Source: UMGS172 sp045546555 (GTDB lineage: Bacteria > Bacillota > Clostridia > Oscillospirales > Acutalibacteraceae). Taken from it: a stretch of DNA of 42,914 nt. Positions within the stretch are counted from its first letter, which is position 1. Every line of letters begins with the position of its first letter. The stretch spans positions 1-42,914 of the forward strand of contig JAZQCY010000040.1 of assembly GCA_045546555.1 (NCBI GenBank). The letters run 5' to 3'. Below, piece by piece: positions 23,046-30,532 of the stretch. The notes under the pieces are model-generated. The model had not been told where the DNA came from. It saw only the letters and a list, made by a program, of their open reading frames with translations, and searched no databases. The position numbers and the translations under genes were made by a program.

Positions 23046-24533
23046 ATGTTATACAAAAGTACAAGAGATGCAAATGTCAAGGTTTCGTCGGCAACGGCGA
23101 TAGCGCAGGGTATATCCAACGAGGGCGGACTTTTTGTGCCCGAGTGTATTCCCACCTTGACCGAGGCTGATTTTAAAAGAATTGCCAAGCTGGATTACAT
23201 AGGCCGAGCAAAAGAGGTATTGAAGCTTTACCTCACCGATTTCACCGAGGAGGAGCTTGATTACTGTGTTAACGGAGCCTACAAGGGCACCTTTGACAAC
23301 GACCAGCCTGCACCGCTTCATAAGCTCGATAACGGCGAGTATATCCTTGAGCTGTGGCACGGTCCCACCTGCGCATTTAAGGACTTGGCTCTTCAGCTTT
23401 TGCCTTTCCTGCTCACCACCTCTGCCAAGAAGGTCGGCAAGGGCAGAACGGTCATCCTTGTTGCTACCTCGGGTGACACGGGTAAGGCCGCTTTGGAGGG
23501 CTTCAGCGATGTAGAAAACACCGATATCATCGTTTTCTATCCCAACAACGGTGTCAGCCCCATGCAGAAGCTGCAGATGGACACCCAGAAGGGTAACAAC
23601 GTATTTGTTTGCGCAATCGAGGGCAACTTTGACGATGCACAGAGCGGTGTTAAAAAGATATTTACCGATGCGGCTGTCAAGGCCAAGCTGAAAGAAAACG
23701 GAATGGAATTTTCCAGCGCCAACTCCATTAACTGGGGTCGACTTGTTCCGCAGATCGTTTACTATGTTTCGGCATACTGCGACCTTATCAACAACGGTGA
23801 GGATCTTAAAAACGGCTTTAATGTTGTTGTCCCCACGGGTAACTTCGGTAACATTCTTGCCGCTTACTATGCCAAGTGTATGGGCGTTCCCGTAGCCAAG
23901 CTGGTTTGCGCTTCCAATGCCAACAACGTTCTGACCGACTTTATCAACACCGGTGTCTACAACCGTAATCGTGAGTTCTTCACCACGGCTTCTCCGTCGA
24001 TGGATATTCTCATTTCCTCCAATCTTGAGAGAATGATGTACCACCTTGGCGGGAATGATGCCGAAAGCACCGCCAAGCTGCAGGCAAGCCTTGCCAACGA
24101 CGGTAAGTATGAGATAAACGGTGATATGTTGGCAAAGCTGCAGGAGCTTTATGCAGGCGGTTGCTGTGACGATAAAGAGACCCTCAAGACTATAGCCGAA
24201 AAGTTTGAGAACTACGGCTATCTTTGCGATACCCATACTGCCGTTGCCGTTAAGGTCTATGATGAATATGTAGCCGCAACGGGTGACAAAAAGCCGACCG
24301 TTATCGCCTCTACCGCAAGCCCTTACAAGTTCTCGGCCAGTGTTTTAAAGGCGGTTGACGAGTCTAAATGCTCGGATGACGAGTTTGGAATGGTCGATGC
24401 TTTGAGTGAGGTCACCAAGACCACTCCTCCTGCACCTATCAAGGCCTTGAAGGGTGCAACACCCCGATTCAACAACGTCTGCGAAAAGGAAAATATGATC
24501 GACGTTGTGATAGATTATCTTAAAATCAAATAA
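23046..24533 (+). CDS. thrC: Threonine synthase
   Basis: PLP enzyme converting O-phosphohomoserine to threonine, 495 aa. It belongs to the longer group of threonine synthases: LYKSTRDANVKV start, GGLFVPE, and PLP Lys in GPTCAFKDLALQLLP. Further motifs are VATSGDTGKAALEGF, NGVSPMQKLQM, SANSINWGRLVPQIVYY and GNFGN. Start ATG 23046 has GGGGAA at a proper distance; the ATG at 23025 in the same frame has none. It is a single-gene unit ended by the hairpin at 24552. Confidence 0.96.
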   Translation: MLYKSTRDANVKVSSATAIAQGISNEGGLFVPECIPTLTEADFKRIAKLDYIGRAKEVLKLYLTDFTEEELDYCVNGAYKGTFDNDQPAPLHKLDNGEYILELWHGPTCAFKDLALQLLPFLLTTSAKKVGKGRTVILVATSGDTGKAALEGFSDVENTDIIVFYPNNGVSPMQKLQMDTQKGNNVFVCAIEGNFDDAQSGVKKIFTDAAVKAKLKENGMEFSSANSINWGRLVPQIVYYVSAYCDLINNGEDLKNGFNVVVPTGNFGNILAAYYAKCMGVPVAKLVCASNANNVLTDFINTGVYNRNREFFTTASPSMDILISSNLERMMYHLGGNDAESTAKLQASLANDGKYEINGDMLAKLQELYAGGCCDDKETLKTIAEKFENYGYLCDTHTAVAVKVYDEYVAATGDKKPTVIASTASPYKFSASVLKAVDESKCSDDEFGMVDALSEVTKTTPPAPIKALKGATPRFNNVCEKENMIDVVIDYLKIK

Positions 24534-24551
24534 TAATATCCAATAAAACAA

Positions 24552-24580
24552 GGACTGCCGTTTTCGGCAGTCCCGTTTTG
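24552..24580. terminator. Convergent terminator between thrC and the DUF1540 gene
   Basis: Perfect 9-bp stem GGACTGCCG/CGGCAGTCC (24552-24560 and 24565-24573) with loop TTTT. It is followed by a short T-rich stretch on either strand, so it can serve both converging genes. Confidence 0.8.
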
Positions 24581-24592
24581 GAATATCCGATA

Positions 24593-24757
24593 TTACTTCA
24601 TTTGGAAGGTGCCGCAGGCGGTCTCGGCCGAGGTCTGTGCATTGTGGTGTACTACCTCGATGTGACCTGCATCACAGCAGTTGTCCTTGGTGTGGTAACG
24701 GCAGTTTTCTACCTCACACTTGATACCGGAAATTTTGCATCCGCAGTTCTCGTTCAT
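24593..24757 (-). CDS. DUF1540 small Cys-rich protein
   Basis: A 54-aa gene easily missed by length cut-offs. ATG 24757 follows AGGAGAAA. The sequence has eight Cys: CGC near the start, KCEVENCRYH, DNCCDAGHIEVVHH and a final ACGTF, the conserved DUF1540 pattern, probably a metal-binding fold. DUF1540 proteins are widespread in spore-forming Clostridia and of unknown function. It converges on thrC and is divergent from the phosphoesterase at 24854. The short space between them holds an inverted repeat TTGTCC/GGACAA (24787-24804) that could be a control site. Confidence 0.9.
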   Translation of the reverse strand: MNENCGCKISGIKCEVENCRYHTKDNCCDAGHIEVVHHNAQTSAETACGTFQMK

Positions 24758-24853
24758 AATAATTTTCTCCTGAAACGTTAAAAAATTTGTCCTTATTCGG
24801 ACAAGATTATTGTGACCGAAACCTTAAATTTTATTCCGAAAGGAGGGCGGCAA

Positions 24854-25537
24854 ATGTCGCTGTTTACTATTTCCGACCTGCATTTGTCGCTTAGCTCCGA
24901 CAAGCCGATGGATGTTTTCTACGGTTGGAATAACTATGTCGAGCGCCTTGAGGCTAATTGGAAGCGTGTTGTAAGCGCTGACGATACCGTTGTCATCCCG
25001 GGTGATATCTCTTGGGCACTGAAATTGGAGGAAACTCTTGCCGACCTCAAATTTATCGACGCTCTGCCCGGTCAGAAGATATTTTTAAAGGGCAATCACG
25101 ATCTTTGGTGGAGCACTATGACCAAGATCAATGCATTTTTTGAAGAAAATGACATCAAAACCATAAAGTGCGTTTTTAATTCCTGCATCGAAGCCGAGGG
25201 AGTTGGTATTTGCGGTAGCAGAGGTTGGTTTTTTGACAAACCCGAGGCCGAAAAAAAGGTCATCCTGCGTGAAGCAGGCCGACTTGAGGCGTCCATCACC
25301 GCCGCAGAAAATATGGGTCTTAAACCGATCGCTTTTCTGCATTATCCTCCCGTTTATGAGGATTCGCATTGCGATGAGATACTTGACGTTTTGAAAAAGC
25401 ACAACATCAAAACGGTTTATCACGGACACATTCACGGCTCGGGGTTACACCGCTCGGTGCCCGAATATGACGGCATAACCTTTAAACTTGTTTCGTGTGA
25501 CTGTATTGATTTCACGCCGTTTGAGATTATTTTATGA
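24854..25537 (+). CDS. Calcineurin-like metallophosphoesterase
   Basis: 227-aa predicted phosphohydrolase. The five di-metal motifs are in order: SDLHLS, GDISWAL, GNHDLWW, LHYPPVY, and HGHIHG. The substrate is unknown; the family includes phosphodiesterases and phosphatases. ATG 24854 follows AAAGGAGGG; upstream in-frame codons lack a site. No neighbour fixes its pathway. The 168-base gap that follows is very AT-rich and leads into tig. Confidence 0.88.
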   Translation: MSLFTISDLHLSLSSDKPMDVFYGWNNYVERLEANWKRVVSADDTVVIPGDISWALKLEETLADLKFIDALPGQKIFLKGNHDLWWSTMTKINAFFEENDIKTIKCVFNSCIEAEGVGICGSRGWFFDKPEAEKKVILREAGRLEASITAAENMGLKPIAFLHYPPVYEDSHCDEILDVLKKHNIKTVYHGHIHGSGLHRSVPEYDGITFKLVSCDCIDFTPFEIIL

Positions 25538-25705
25538 TTTTTTGCGCATTTTTATTGTCAATCTCAATAAATTGAATGTAAAAAAATGCGTTTAATAGAT
25601 ATTTTTAATAAATTTTGGCAAAACAGTAAAAAAATTCAAGAAAACTATAGAAATATTTTTAAATATGTGGTATAGTATTCTGAGAATTTTTGTGGAGGTC
25701 TTAAA

Positions 25706-27208
25706 ATGCTTAAGGAATTCAGTAAAAAAGAAACTAACCGTTATGAGCTTGTAATTACAGTTGATGCCGAGAAGTTTTCGGAGGCTATCAAGCAGGCTTA
25801 TCAGGAAAACGGCAAAAAAATCAATGTACCCGGCTTCAGAAAGGGTAAAGCCCCCATGGGTCTTATCGAGAAGTACTACGGTGAGTCGGTCTTCTTTGAG
25901 GACGCTCTCAACATAATCTACCCCGAGGCTGTTGAGTCTGCCATCGCAGAGTCCAAATTGGAGTTTGTTGACGATAAGATCGATTTCGATCTCGTTTCCA
26001 TCTCCAAGGCAGAGGGTGTTGAGTTCAAGGTCGTTATCACCGTTAAGCCCGAGGTCGAGATCGACGGCTACAAGGGTCTCAAGGCCGAGAAGGTCAAGGC
26101 TGTTGTCACCGACGAGGAGATCGACCAGGAGGTCAACGCCGTTGCAGACCGCAACTCCAGAATGGTCACCGTTGAGGACCGTGCCGCCGCTATGGGCGAC
26201 ACCGCAGTTATCGACTACGAGGGCTTTGCCGACGGTAAGGCTTTTGACGGCGGTAAGGGCGAAAGCTATTCTTTGGCTTTGGGTTCGGGCTCCTTCATCC
26301 CCGGATTTGAGGAGCAGGTCGCAGGTCACAACACCGGCGATGAGTTCGATGTAAACGTAACCTTCCCTGAGGAGTACCACGCAGAGGAGCTCAAGGGTAA
26401 GGCCGCTACCTTTAAGGTAAAGCTTCACGAGATCAAGGTTAAGGAAATGCCCACTATCGATGATGAGTTCGCAAAGGACGTCAGCGAGTTCGATACCTTG
26501 GCAGAGTATAAGGCAGACCTTAAGGCAAAGGCTCTTGAGCGCAAGGAAAAGCAGTCTGATGCCGATGTTGAGAATCAGATCGTAGAAAAGCTTATCGAGT
26601 TTGTTAAGGCTGACATTCCTGCCGCTATGATCGAGAACCGTGCAAAGCAGAGTGTTGAGGAGTTTGCTTACAGACTTCAGGCTCAGGGCATGGATCTTTC
26701 GACCTACCTCAAGTATATGGGCGGCAATATCGATCAGTTCAAGGATACCTTCAAGCCTCAGGCAGAGGCTCAGGTCAAGATCCGTCTTGCACTTGAAAAG
26801 GTTGCCGAGCTTGAGAAGATTGAAATTTCTGAGGAAGACCTCAACGCCGAGTTTGAGAAGATGGCCAAGGATTACAACATTGAGGTTGACAAGGTCAAGG
26901 CTTCCGTTCCCGCAGAGGATCTCAAGAAGGATCTCGCAGTTCAGAAGGCAATGGATGTCATCAAGGCAGCTGCAGTTATCACCGAGGTAGACAAAAAATC
27001 TGAAAAGACCGAGGAGAAGAAGCCCGCTAAGAAGACTACCACCAAGAAGACCACCAAGAAGGCCGATGCTGCAGATGCAGAGAAACCTTTGAAGAAGACT
27101 ACTGCCAAGAAGACCACTAAAAAGGCTGACGACGCCGAGGCTGAGAAGCCCGCTAAGAAGCCTGCTGCCAAGAAGACCACCAAGAAGGCAGAAAAGACCG
27201 AGGAATAA
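25706..27208 (+). CDS. tig: Trigger factor with Lys-rich repeat tail
   Basis: Ribosome-bound chaperone and prolyl isomerase, 500 aa against about 430 normally. The N-terminal ribosome-binding domain has the signature GFRKGKAP. The FKBP-type PPIase domain has VIDYEGFADGKAFDGGKGE and FIPGFEEQV, and is followed by the helical C-terminal chaperone arms. The extra 70 residues after about 428 are a low-complexity tail of Lys, Thr, Ala and acidic residues in 21-residue repeats (see 27026-27205). ATG 25706 follows GGAGGT. Followed by clpP and clpX, the common tig-clpP-clpX order, with a terminator between tig and clpP. Confidence 0.96.
   Translation: MLKEFSKKETNRYELVITVDAEKFSEAIKQAYQENGKKINVPGFRKGKAPMGLIEKYYGESVFFEDALNIIYPEAVESAIAESKLEFVDDKIDFDLVSISKAEGVEFKVVITVKPEVEIDGYKGLKAEKVKAVVTDEEIDQEVNAVADRNSRMVTVEDRAAAMGDTAVIDYEGFADGKAFDGGKGESYSLALGSGSFIPGFEEQVAGHNTGDEFDVNVTFPEEYHAEELKGKAATFKVKLHEIKVKEMPTIDDEFAKDVSEFDTLAEYKADLKAKALERKEKQSDADVENQIVEKLIEFVKADIPAAMIENRAKQSVEEFAYRLQAQGMDLSTYLKYMGGNIDQFKDTFKPQAEAQVKIRLALEKVAELEKIEISEEDLNAEFEKMAKDYNIEVDKVKASVPAEDLKKDLAVQKAMDVIKAAAVITEVDKKSEKTEEKKPAKKTTTKKTTKKADAADAEKPLKKTTAKKTTKKADDAEAEKPAKKPAAKKTTKKAEKTEE
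27026..27205 (+). repeat. 63-bp coding repeats in the tail of trigger factor
   Basis: Residues 441-500 consist of two full 21-residue units and one of 18, each built around KKTT(A/T)KKTTKKAD followed by an acidic stretch and EKP. The unit resembles the Lys-Ala repeats of histone H1-like bacterial proteins and is strongly basic, so nucleic-acid or ribosome contact is likely. Confidence 0.85.
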
Positions 27209-27287
27209 TTTTTCGGTACTGTTTATATTAGATAAAACGGTTGCATACTATTTTCTGTGGTTGTGCCGCCAAGTTTTAAGCGCTTAC

Positions 27288-27330
27288 GCGGCGGAATTCT
27301 TTGGAGTTCTGCCGCTTTGTGTATTTTTTG
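27288..27330 (+). terminator. Intrinsic terminator after tig
   Basis: 12-bp stem GCGGCGGAATTC/GAGTTCTGCCGC with two G-T pairs, loop TTTG, then TTTGTGTATTTTTTG. Confidence 0.8.
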
Positions 27331-27366
27331 AGTGTAGAGCTTATTAGTTGCGGAGTATTATAGCAT

Positions 27367-27387
27367 CCGTCCTTTACCGCCGGACGG
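27367..27387 (+). promoter_or_regulatory. Hairpin in the clpP leader
   Basis: CCGTCC/GGACGG with a 9-base loop, 38 bases before clpP. There is no T-run; probably a 5' UTR structure. A clear promoter for clpP was not identified, though TATTAT at 27356-27361 is a possible -10. Confidence 0.35.
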
Positions 27388-27424
27388 TGTGAAGCATATT
27401 ATGGCGGTGAAAAGGAGATTTATT

Positions 27425-28006
27425 ATGAGTTTAGTACCAATGGTAGTTGAGCAGACCGGCGCAGGCGAGCGCTCTTATGACATTTATTCACGTCTTTTAA
27501 ACGACCGTATCATTATGCTTTGCGATCAGGTTAATGACACCACCGCAAGCCTTGTTATCGCTCAGATGCTGTACCTTGAGGGAAAGGATCCCGACAAGGA
27601 TATCAGTTTTTATATCAATAGCCCGGGCGGAAGCGTTTCGGCAGGTATGGCTATCTATGACACGATGAACTACATCAAGTGCGATGTCAGCACCATTTGT
27701 ATGGGTATGGCCGCATCTATGGGTGCATTCCTTTTGTCGGCAGGTGCAAAGGGCAAGCGTTTGGCTCTGCCCAACAGCGAAATTATGATCCATCAGCCCT
27801 TGGGTGCCGCAGAGGGTCAGGCAAGTGATATCATTATCCATGCCAAGCATATTGAGCAGACCCGTGAGAAGCTCAACCGCATCCTTGCTGAAAATACCGG
27901 CAAGCCTATTGAAACCATCCGTATCGATACCGAGCGTGACAACTTTATGTCGGCCAAAGAGGCAATGGAATACGGTCTTATCGACAAGGTTTTGGATAAG
28001 AGATAA
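27425..28006 (+). CDS. clpP: ATP-dependent Clp protease proteolytic subunit
   Basis: Serine peptidase that forms the 14-subunit degradation chamber with ClpX. 193 aa with the catalytic triad Ser98 (MAASMGAF), His123 (MIHQPLG) and Asp172 (ERDNFMSA), almost identical in numbering to E. coli. ATG 27425 follows AAAAGGAGA; an in-frame ATG 36 bases upstream is rejected for lack of a site and an atypical N-terminus. It precedes clpX by 17 bases. Confidence 0.97.
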   Translation: MSLVPMVVEQTGAGERSYDIYSRLLNDRIIMLCDQVNDTTASLVIAQMLYLEGKDPDKDISFYINSPGGSVSAGMAIYDTMNYIKCDVSTICMGMAASMGAFLLSAGAKGKRLALPNSEIMIHQPLGAAEGQASDIIIHAKHIEQTREKLNRILAENTGKPIETIRIDTERDNFMSAKEAMEYGLIDKVLDKR

Positions 28007-28023
28007 TTTTTTGGGAGTTTATA

Positions 28024-29328
28024 ATGCCTAACAATAACAACAGAAACCATCCCGTCTGCTCGTTCTGCGGTCGCAGTGAAAACGAGGTAGACCATCTCAT
28101 TGCGGGCAACGGTGTGTTTATTTGCGATGAGTGTATCGAGGTTTGCCACTCGCTGCTTTTGGAGAACGATCTTGGGCCTCAACGCAAGCCTAAGGCCTCT
28201 AAAAAGGAAGCTCCAAAAGACGATTTCAAGCTTCCGACCCCTGCTGAGATAAAGGCTCACCTTGATGAGTATGTCATCGGTCAGGATGATGCTAAGAAAA
28301 CCCTTTCTGTAGCGGTCTATAACCACTATAAGCGTATTTTCTGCGCCGAAAAGTCGGAGGTTGAGTTGGCTAAAAGTAACGTGCTGATGCTAGGTCCCAC
28401 CGGTGTTGGCAAAACCTTGCTTGCTCAAACGCTTGCACGCTTTTTGGATGTGCCGATAGCCATTGCCGATGCAACAACACTGACCGAGGCGGGCTATGTC
28501 GGTGAGGATGTTGAGAATATTCTTTTAAGACTTATTCAGGCCGCCGATTTTGACGTTGAAAAGGCCGAAAGAGGCATAATTTACGTTGATGAGATCGACA
28601 AGATCGCACGTAAATCGGAGAATGTCTCTATCACTCGAGATGTCAGCGGTGAGGGCGTTCAGCAGGCTTTGCTGAAGATACTTGAGGGAACCGTGTCCAA
28701 TGTTCCTCCGCAGGGCGGAAGAAAGCATCCCCAGCAGGAGTTTATTCAGATAAATACCACAAACATCCTTTTCATCTGCGCCGGTGCATTTGACGGAATT
28801 GAAAAAATAGTCGGCAAGCGAATGGGCGAAAGCGGTCTCGGCTTTGGTGCAGAGGTCAAGTCCAAGCAGCAGATGGAGGCCGAAATAACCTCACGTAAGG
28901 TCATTCATCACGACCTTGTGAAGTTTGGTCTTATTCCCGAGCTGGTTGGCCGTTTGCCTGTTATCGCATCGCTTGACGCAATGGATGAGGATACACTTTA
29001 CCGTATTATGATCGAGCCTAAAAACTCGGTTATCAAGCAGTATGTCGAGCTTTTCAAGATGGATGAGATCGAGCTTGTGTTTGAGGATGAGGCCCTAAAG
29101 CACATCGCAAAGGTCACCGTTGAACGCAAAACAGGAGCAAGAGGATTGCGCTCTATTATTGAAAATATCCTTCGTGATATTATGTATACGGCACCTTCCG
29201 ATAAGACAATAAGCAAAATTATTATCACAAAAGAGTGCGCAGAGGGCAAAAACAGTCCACGAGTGGAGAACAATCGCAAGCCCAAATCCACAAAATCAAA
29301 GCAGGAAATTGACATACCTGTAGCATAA
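28024..29328 (+). CDS. clpX: ATP-dependent Clp protease ATPase subunit ClpX
   Basis: AAA+ unfoldase, 434 aa. N-terminal zinc domain Cys12/Cys15/Cys34/Cys37, Walker A GPTGVGKT, Walker B IIYVDEIDKIA, the GAFDGIEKIV loop region, RKTGARGLRSI sensor 2, and a C-terminal Lys-rich end. It feeds unfolded substrates to ClpP, encoded just upstream in the same transcript. Ended by the terminator at 29338. Confidence 0.97.
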   Translation: MPNNNNRNHPVCSFCGRSENEVDHLIAGNGVFICDECIEVCHSLLLENDLGPQRKPKASKKEAPKDDFKLPTPAEIKAHLDEYVIGQDDAKKTLSVAVYNHYKRIFCAEKSEVELAKSNVLMLGPTGVGKTLLAQTLARFLDVPIAIADATTLTEAGYVGEDVENILLRLIQAADFDVEKAERGIIYVDEIDKIARKSENVSITRDVSGEGVQQALLKILEGTVSNVPPQGGRKHPQQEFIQINTTNILFICAGAFDGIEKIVGKRMGESGLGFGAEVKSKQQMEAEITSRKVIHHDLVKFGLIPELVGRLPVIASLDAMDEDTLYRIMIEPKNSVIKQYVELFKMDEIELVFEDEALKHIAKVTVERKTGARGLRSIIENILRDIMYTAPSDKTISKIIITKECAEGKNSPRVENNRKPKSTKSKQEIDIPVA

Positions 29329-29337
29329 ATTCCACGT

Positions 29338-29375
29338 AAGGCAGCAGTGTGAAAACTGCTGCCTTTGTTATATTT
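29338..29375 (+). terminator. Intrinsic terminator after clpX
   Basis: Perfect 11-bp stem AAGGCAGCAGT/ACTGCTGCCTT, 6-base loop, then TGTTATATTTTC. Confidence 0.88.
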
Positions 29376-29448
29376 TCAGGTAGGAAAACATGTTATATTT
29401 AACTCAAAAACACCTTACACGATAACCCAAAAACCGCTTAAAACCGCC

Positions 29449-29560
29449 ATTTTTAGGCCAAATATCTCAAAATGCAACAACTGTAGAAAAACGTCGAAAT
29501 CAAAGGTTAAATATTAAGTGACAATGTGTTGAAAACAACTGTGCTTTATAGCCTAAAAAT
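29449..29560. repeat. Inverted repeat in a gene-free stretch
   Basis: ATTTTTAGGC (29449-29458) and GCCTAAAAAT (29551-29560) are perfect 10-bp complements enclosing 92 AT-rich bases. Inside and after are short palindromes GTTG-N4-CAAC (29528-29539) and CAAC-N3-GTTG (29574-29584). Nothing protein-like is seen in the 348-base gap 29329-29676. It could be a small RNA, a small mobile remnant or regulator sites for the following HTH gene. Confidence 0.4.
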
Positions 29561-29613
29561 CATCAACTTTGTTGGTCATTCCTACAAAATTTTCGTTCGC
29601 CACTCGAAAACAA

Positions 29614-29642
29614 TTGATTTTATTTGAGTTTGGTACTATAAT
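29614..29642 (+). promoter_or_regulatory. Promoter of the small HTH gene
   Basis: TTGATT (29614-29619), 17-base spacer, perfect TATAAT (29637-29642). Confidence 0.75.
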
Positions 29643-29676
29643 TATGATGTAATAAAAATAAGTGAGCGGTGATGAT

Positions 29677-29958
29677 ATGCCCGAATTCGTGATCAGTGCT
29701 GATAGACAGCGGTTGATAGGGAATCTGGTAGAGCGCTTGCCTGTCATTCGTAAAAAGCTTCGTCTCTCGCAAGACGATCTTGGTAACATGGTAGGAAAGA
29801 GCCGTCAAAAAATATCAGATATCGAACGCCATGCCGCACCTATGGGATGGGACACCTATCTTGCCACCTGTGTAATGCTCGAAATGCTTGGTGCATTCGA
29901 CGCTGAGGCTGACAGTTGGTTCTACGCCGACAAGAGCCTGTGGCACAATACGCTGTAA
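29677..29958 (+). CDS. Small Xre-type helix-turn-helix protein
   Basis: 93-aa DNA-binding protein. Residues about 17-65 form an Xre/Cro HTH: LPVIRKKLRLSQDDLGNMVGKSRQKISDIERH. A short C-terminal helix pair and a Trp-rich end follow. ATG 29677 is chosen; a GTG at 29662 in frame lacks a site. It is a single-gene unit with its own promoter and terminator. Possible target: the palindromic GTTG/CAAC elements upstream (autoregulation). No toxin, antitoxin or phage partner is adjacent. Confidence 0.8.
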   Translation: MPEFVISADRQRLIGNLVERLPVIRKKLRLSQDDLGNMVGKSRQKISDIERHAAPMGWDTYLATCVMLEMLGAFDAEADSWFYADKSLWHNTL

Positions 29959-29973
29959 GTGCACGAAAAGACA

Positions 29974-30015
29974 AACCTCCGGAGATGACAAGCCTCCGGA
30001 GGTTTTCTTTTGCAA
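29974..30015 (+). terminator. Intrinsic terminator after the HTH gene
   Basis: 11-bp perfect stem AACCTCCGGAG/CTCCGGAGGTT (29974-29984 and 29994-30004), 9-base loop, then TTCTTTT. Confidence 0.88.
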
Positions 30016-30023
30016 AAATAAAT

Positions 30024-30040
30024 TTGAGAATTGTTCTCAA
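30024..30040. promoter_or_regulatory. Zur/Fur-type box, upstream copy
   Basis: Perfect 7-3-7 inverted repeat TTGAGAA-TTG-TTCTCAA directly upstream of the -35 of the zur promoter. Core GAGAA-N3-TTCTC is shared with the box at 30081-30097. Confidence 0.85.
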
Positions 30041-30046
30041 TTTCTA

Positions 30047-30074
30047 TTGACTTTTTGCGTTTTGATGGTATACT
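30047..30074 (+). promoter_or_regulatory. Promoter of zur-znuACB
   Basis: TTGACT (30047-30052), 16-base spacer, TATACT (30069-30074), lying between the two palindromic boxes. Confidence 0.75.
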
Positions 30075-30080
30075 TGAAAA

Positions 30081-30097
30081 TCGAGAATGATTCTCAA
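30081..30097. promoter_or_regulatory. Zur/Fur-type box, downstream copy
   Basis: TCGAGAA-TGA-TTCTCAA, six of seven arm positions paired, just after the -10. With the upstream box it brackets the promoter, so Zur binding should block it; this implies autoregulation of the operon by zinc. Confidence 0.85.
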
Positions 30098-30118
30098 AAT
30101 CACACTTTGAGGTGTTTT

Positions 30119-30532
30119 ATGAAAAAGGAATACACGACCGGACAAAAGAGAATAGTGCTCGACTTTTTCCGTGAACATAGCGACCGCCATTTTTCGGTCA
30201 ATGAGGTGTCGGATGCCGTCTGCAAAAACGGTGCAGGTAAAAGCACCGTCTACCGTCAGATATCACGCTTGTTTGAGCAGGGTGTGCTTCGCCGCTTTGA
30301 AACACCTGACAGTCCGCAGTTTGTTTATCAGTATGCCGATATTCATGACGATTGCGACCATCATTATCATCTGAAGTGCGTAAAGTGCGGTCGGCTTATC
30401 CACATGGAATGTCCGCACCTTAATGAGGTCAGCGAGCATATAAAAGAGGAGCATAAATTTATTTTGGGCTTTGGCCAATCGGTGCTGTACGGCGAGTGCA
30501 CCGACTGTGTCAAAACTTCGGGTGATATATGA
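30119..30532 (+). CDS. zur: Fur-family zinc regulator (Zur)
   Basis: 137-aa metal-dependent repressor. N-terminal winged helix (TGQKRIVLDFFREHSDRHFSVNEV ... KSTVYRQISRLFEQGVLRRF) and a C-terminal metal-binding and dimer domain with the His-rich DDCDHHYHLKCVKCG and a second CxxC in YGECTDC. Assigned to zinc because it is the first gene of an operon with znuA, znuC and znuB and overlaps znuA by 4 bases. Fur (iron) or PerR remain possible by sequence alone. ATG 30119 after TTGAGGTG. Confidence 0.88.
   Translation: MKKEYTTGQKRIVLDFFREHSDRHFSVNEVSDAVCKNGAGKSTVYRQISRLFEQGVLRRFETPDSPQFVYQYADIHDDCDHHYHLKCVKCGRLIHMECPHLNEVSEHIKEEHKFILGFGQSVLYGECTDCVKTSGDI

Noticed and set aside
23049..24236. A 395-codon open frame on the strand opposite thrC
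   Set aside because: It is fully inside the strongly supported thrC gene, has no ribosome site and shows no recognisable domain. It is a codon-bias shadow.
25592..26428. A 278-codon open frame opposite trigger factor
   Set aside because: Overlaps the conserved N-terminal and PPIase domains of tig; composition and lack of start signals mark it as a shadow.
27026..27205. Short periodic repeats considered as a CRISPR or satellite
   Set aside because: They are in-frame coding repeats inside trigger factor with no unique spacers.
29677..29958. HTH gene considered as the antitoxin of a toxin-antitoxin pair
   Set aside because: It has its own promoter and terminator and no adjacent small partner gene.
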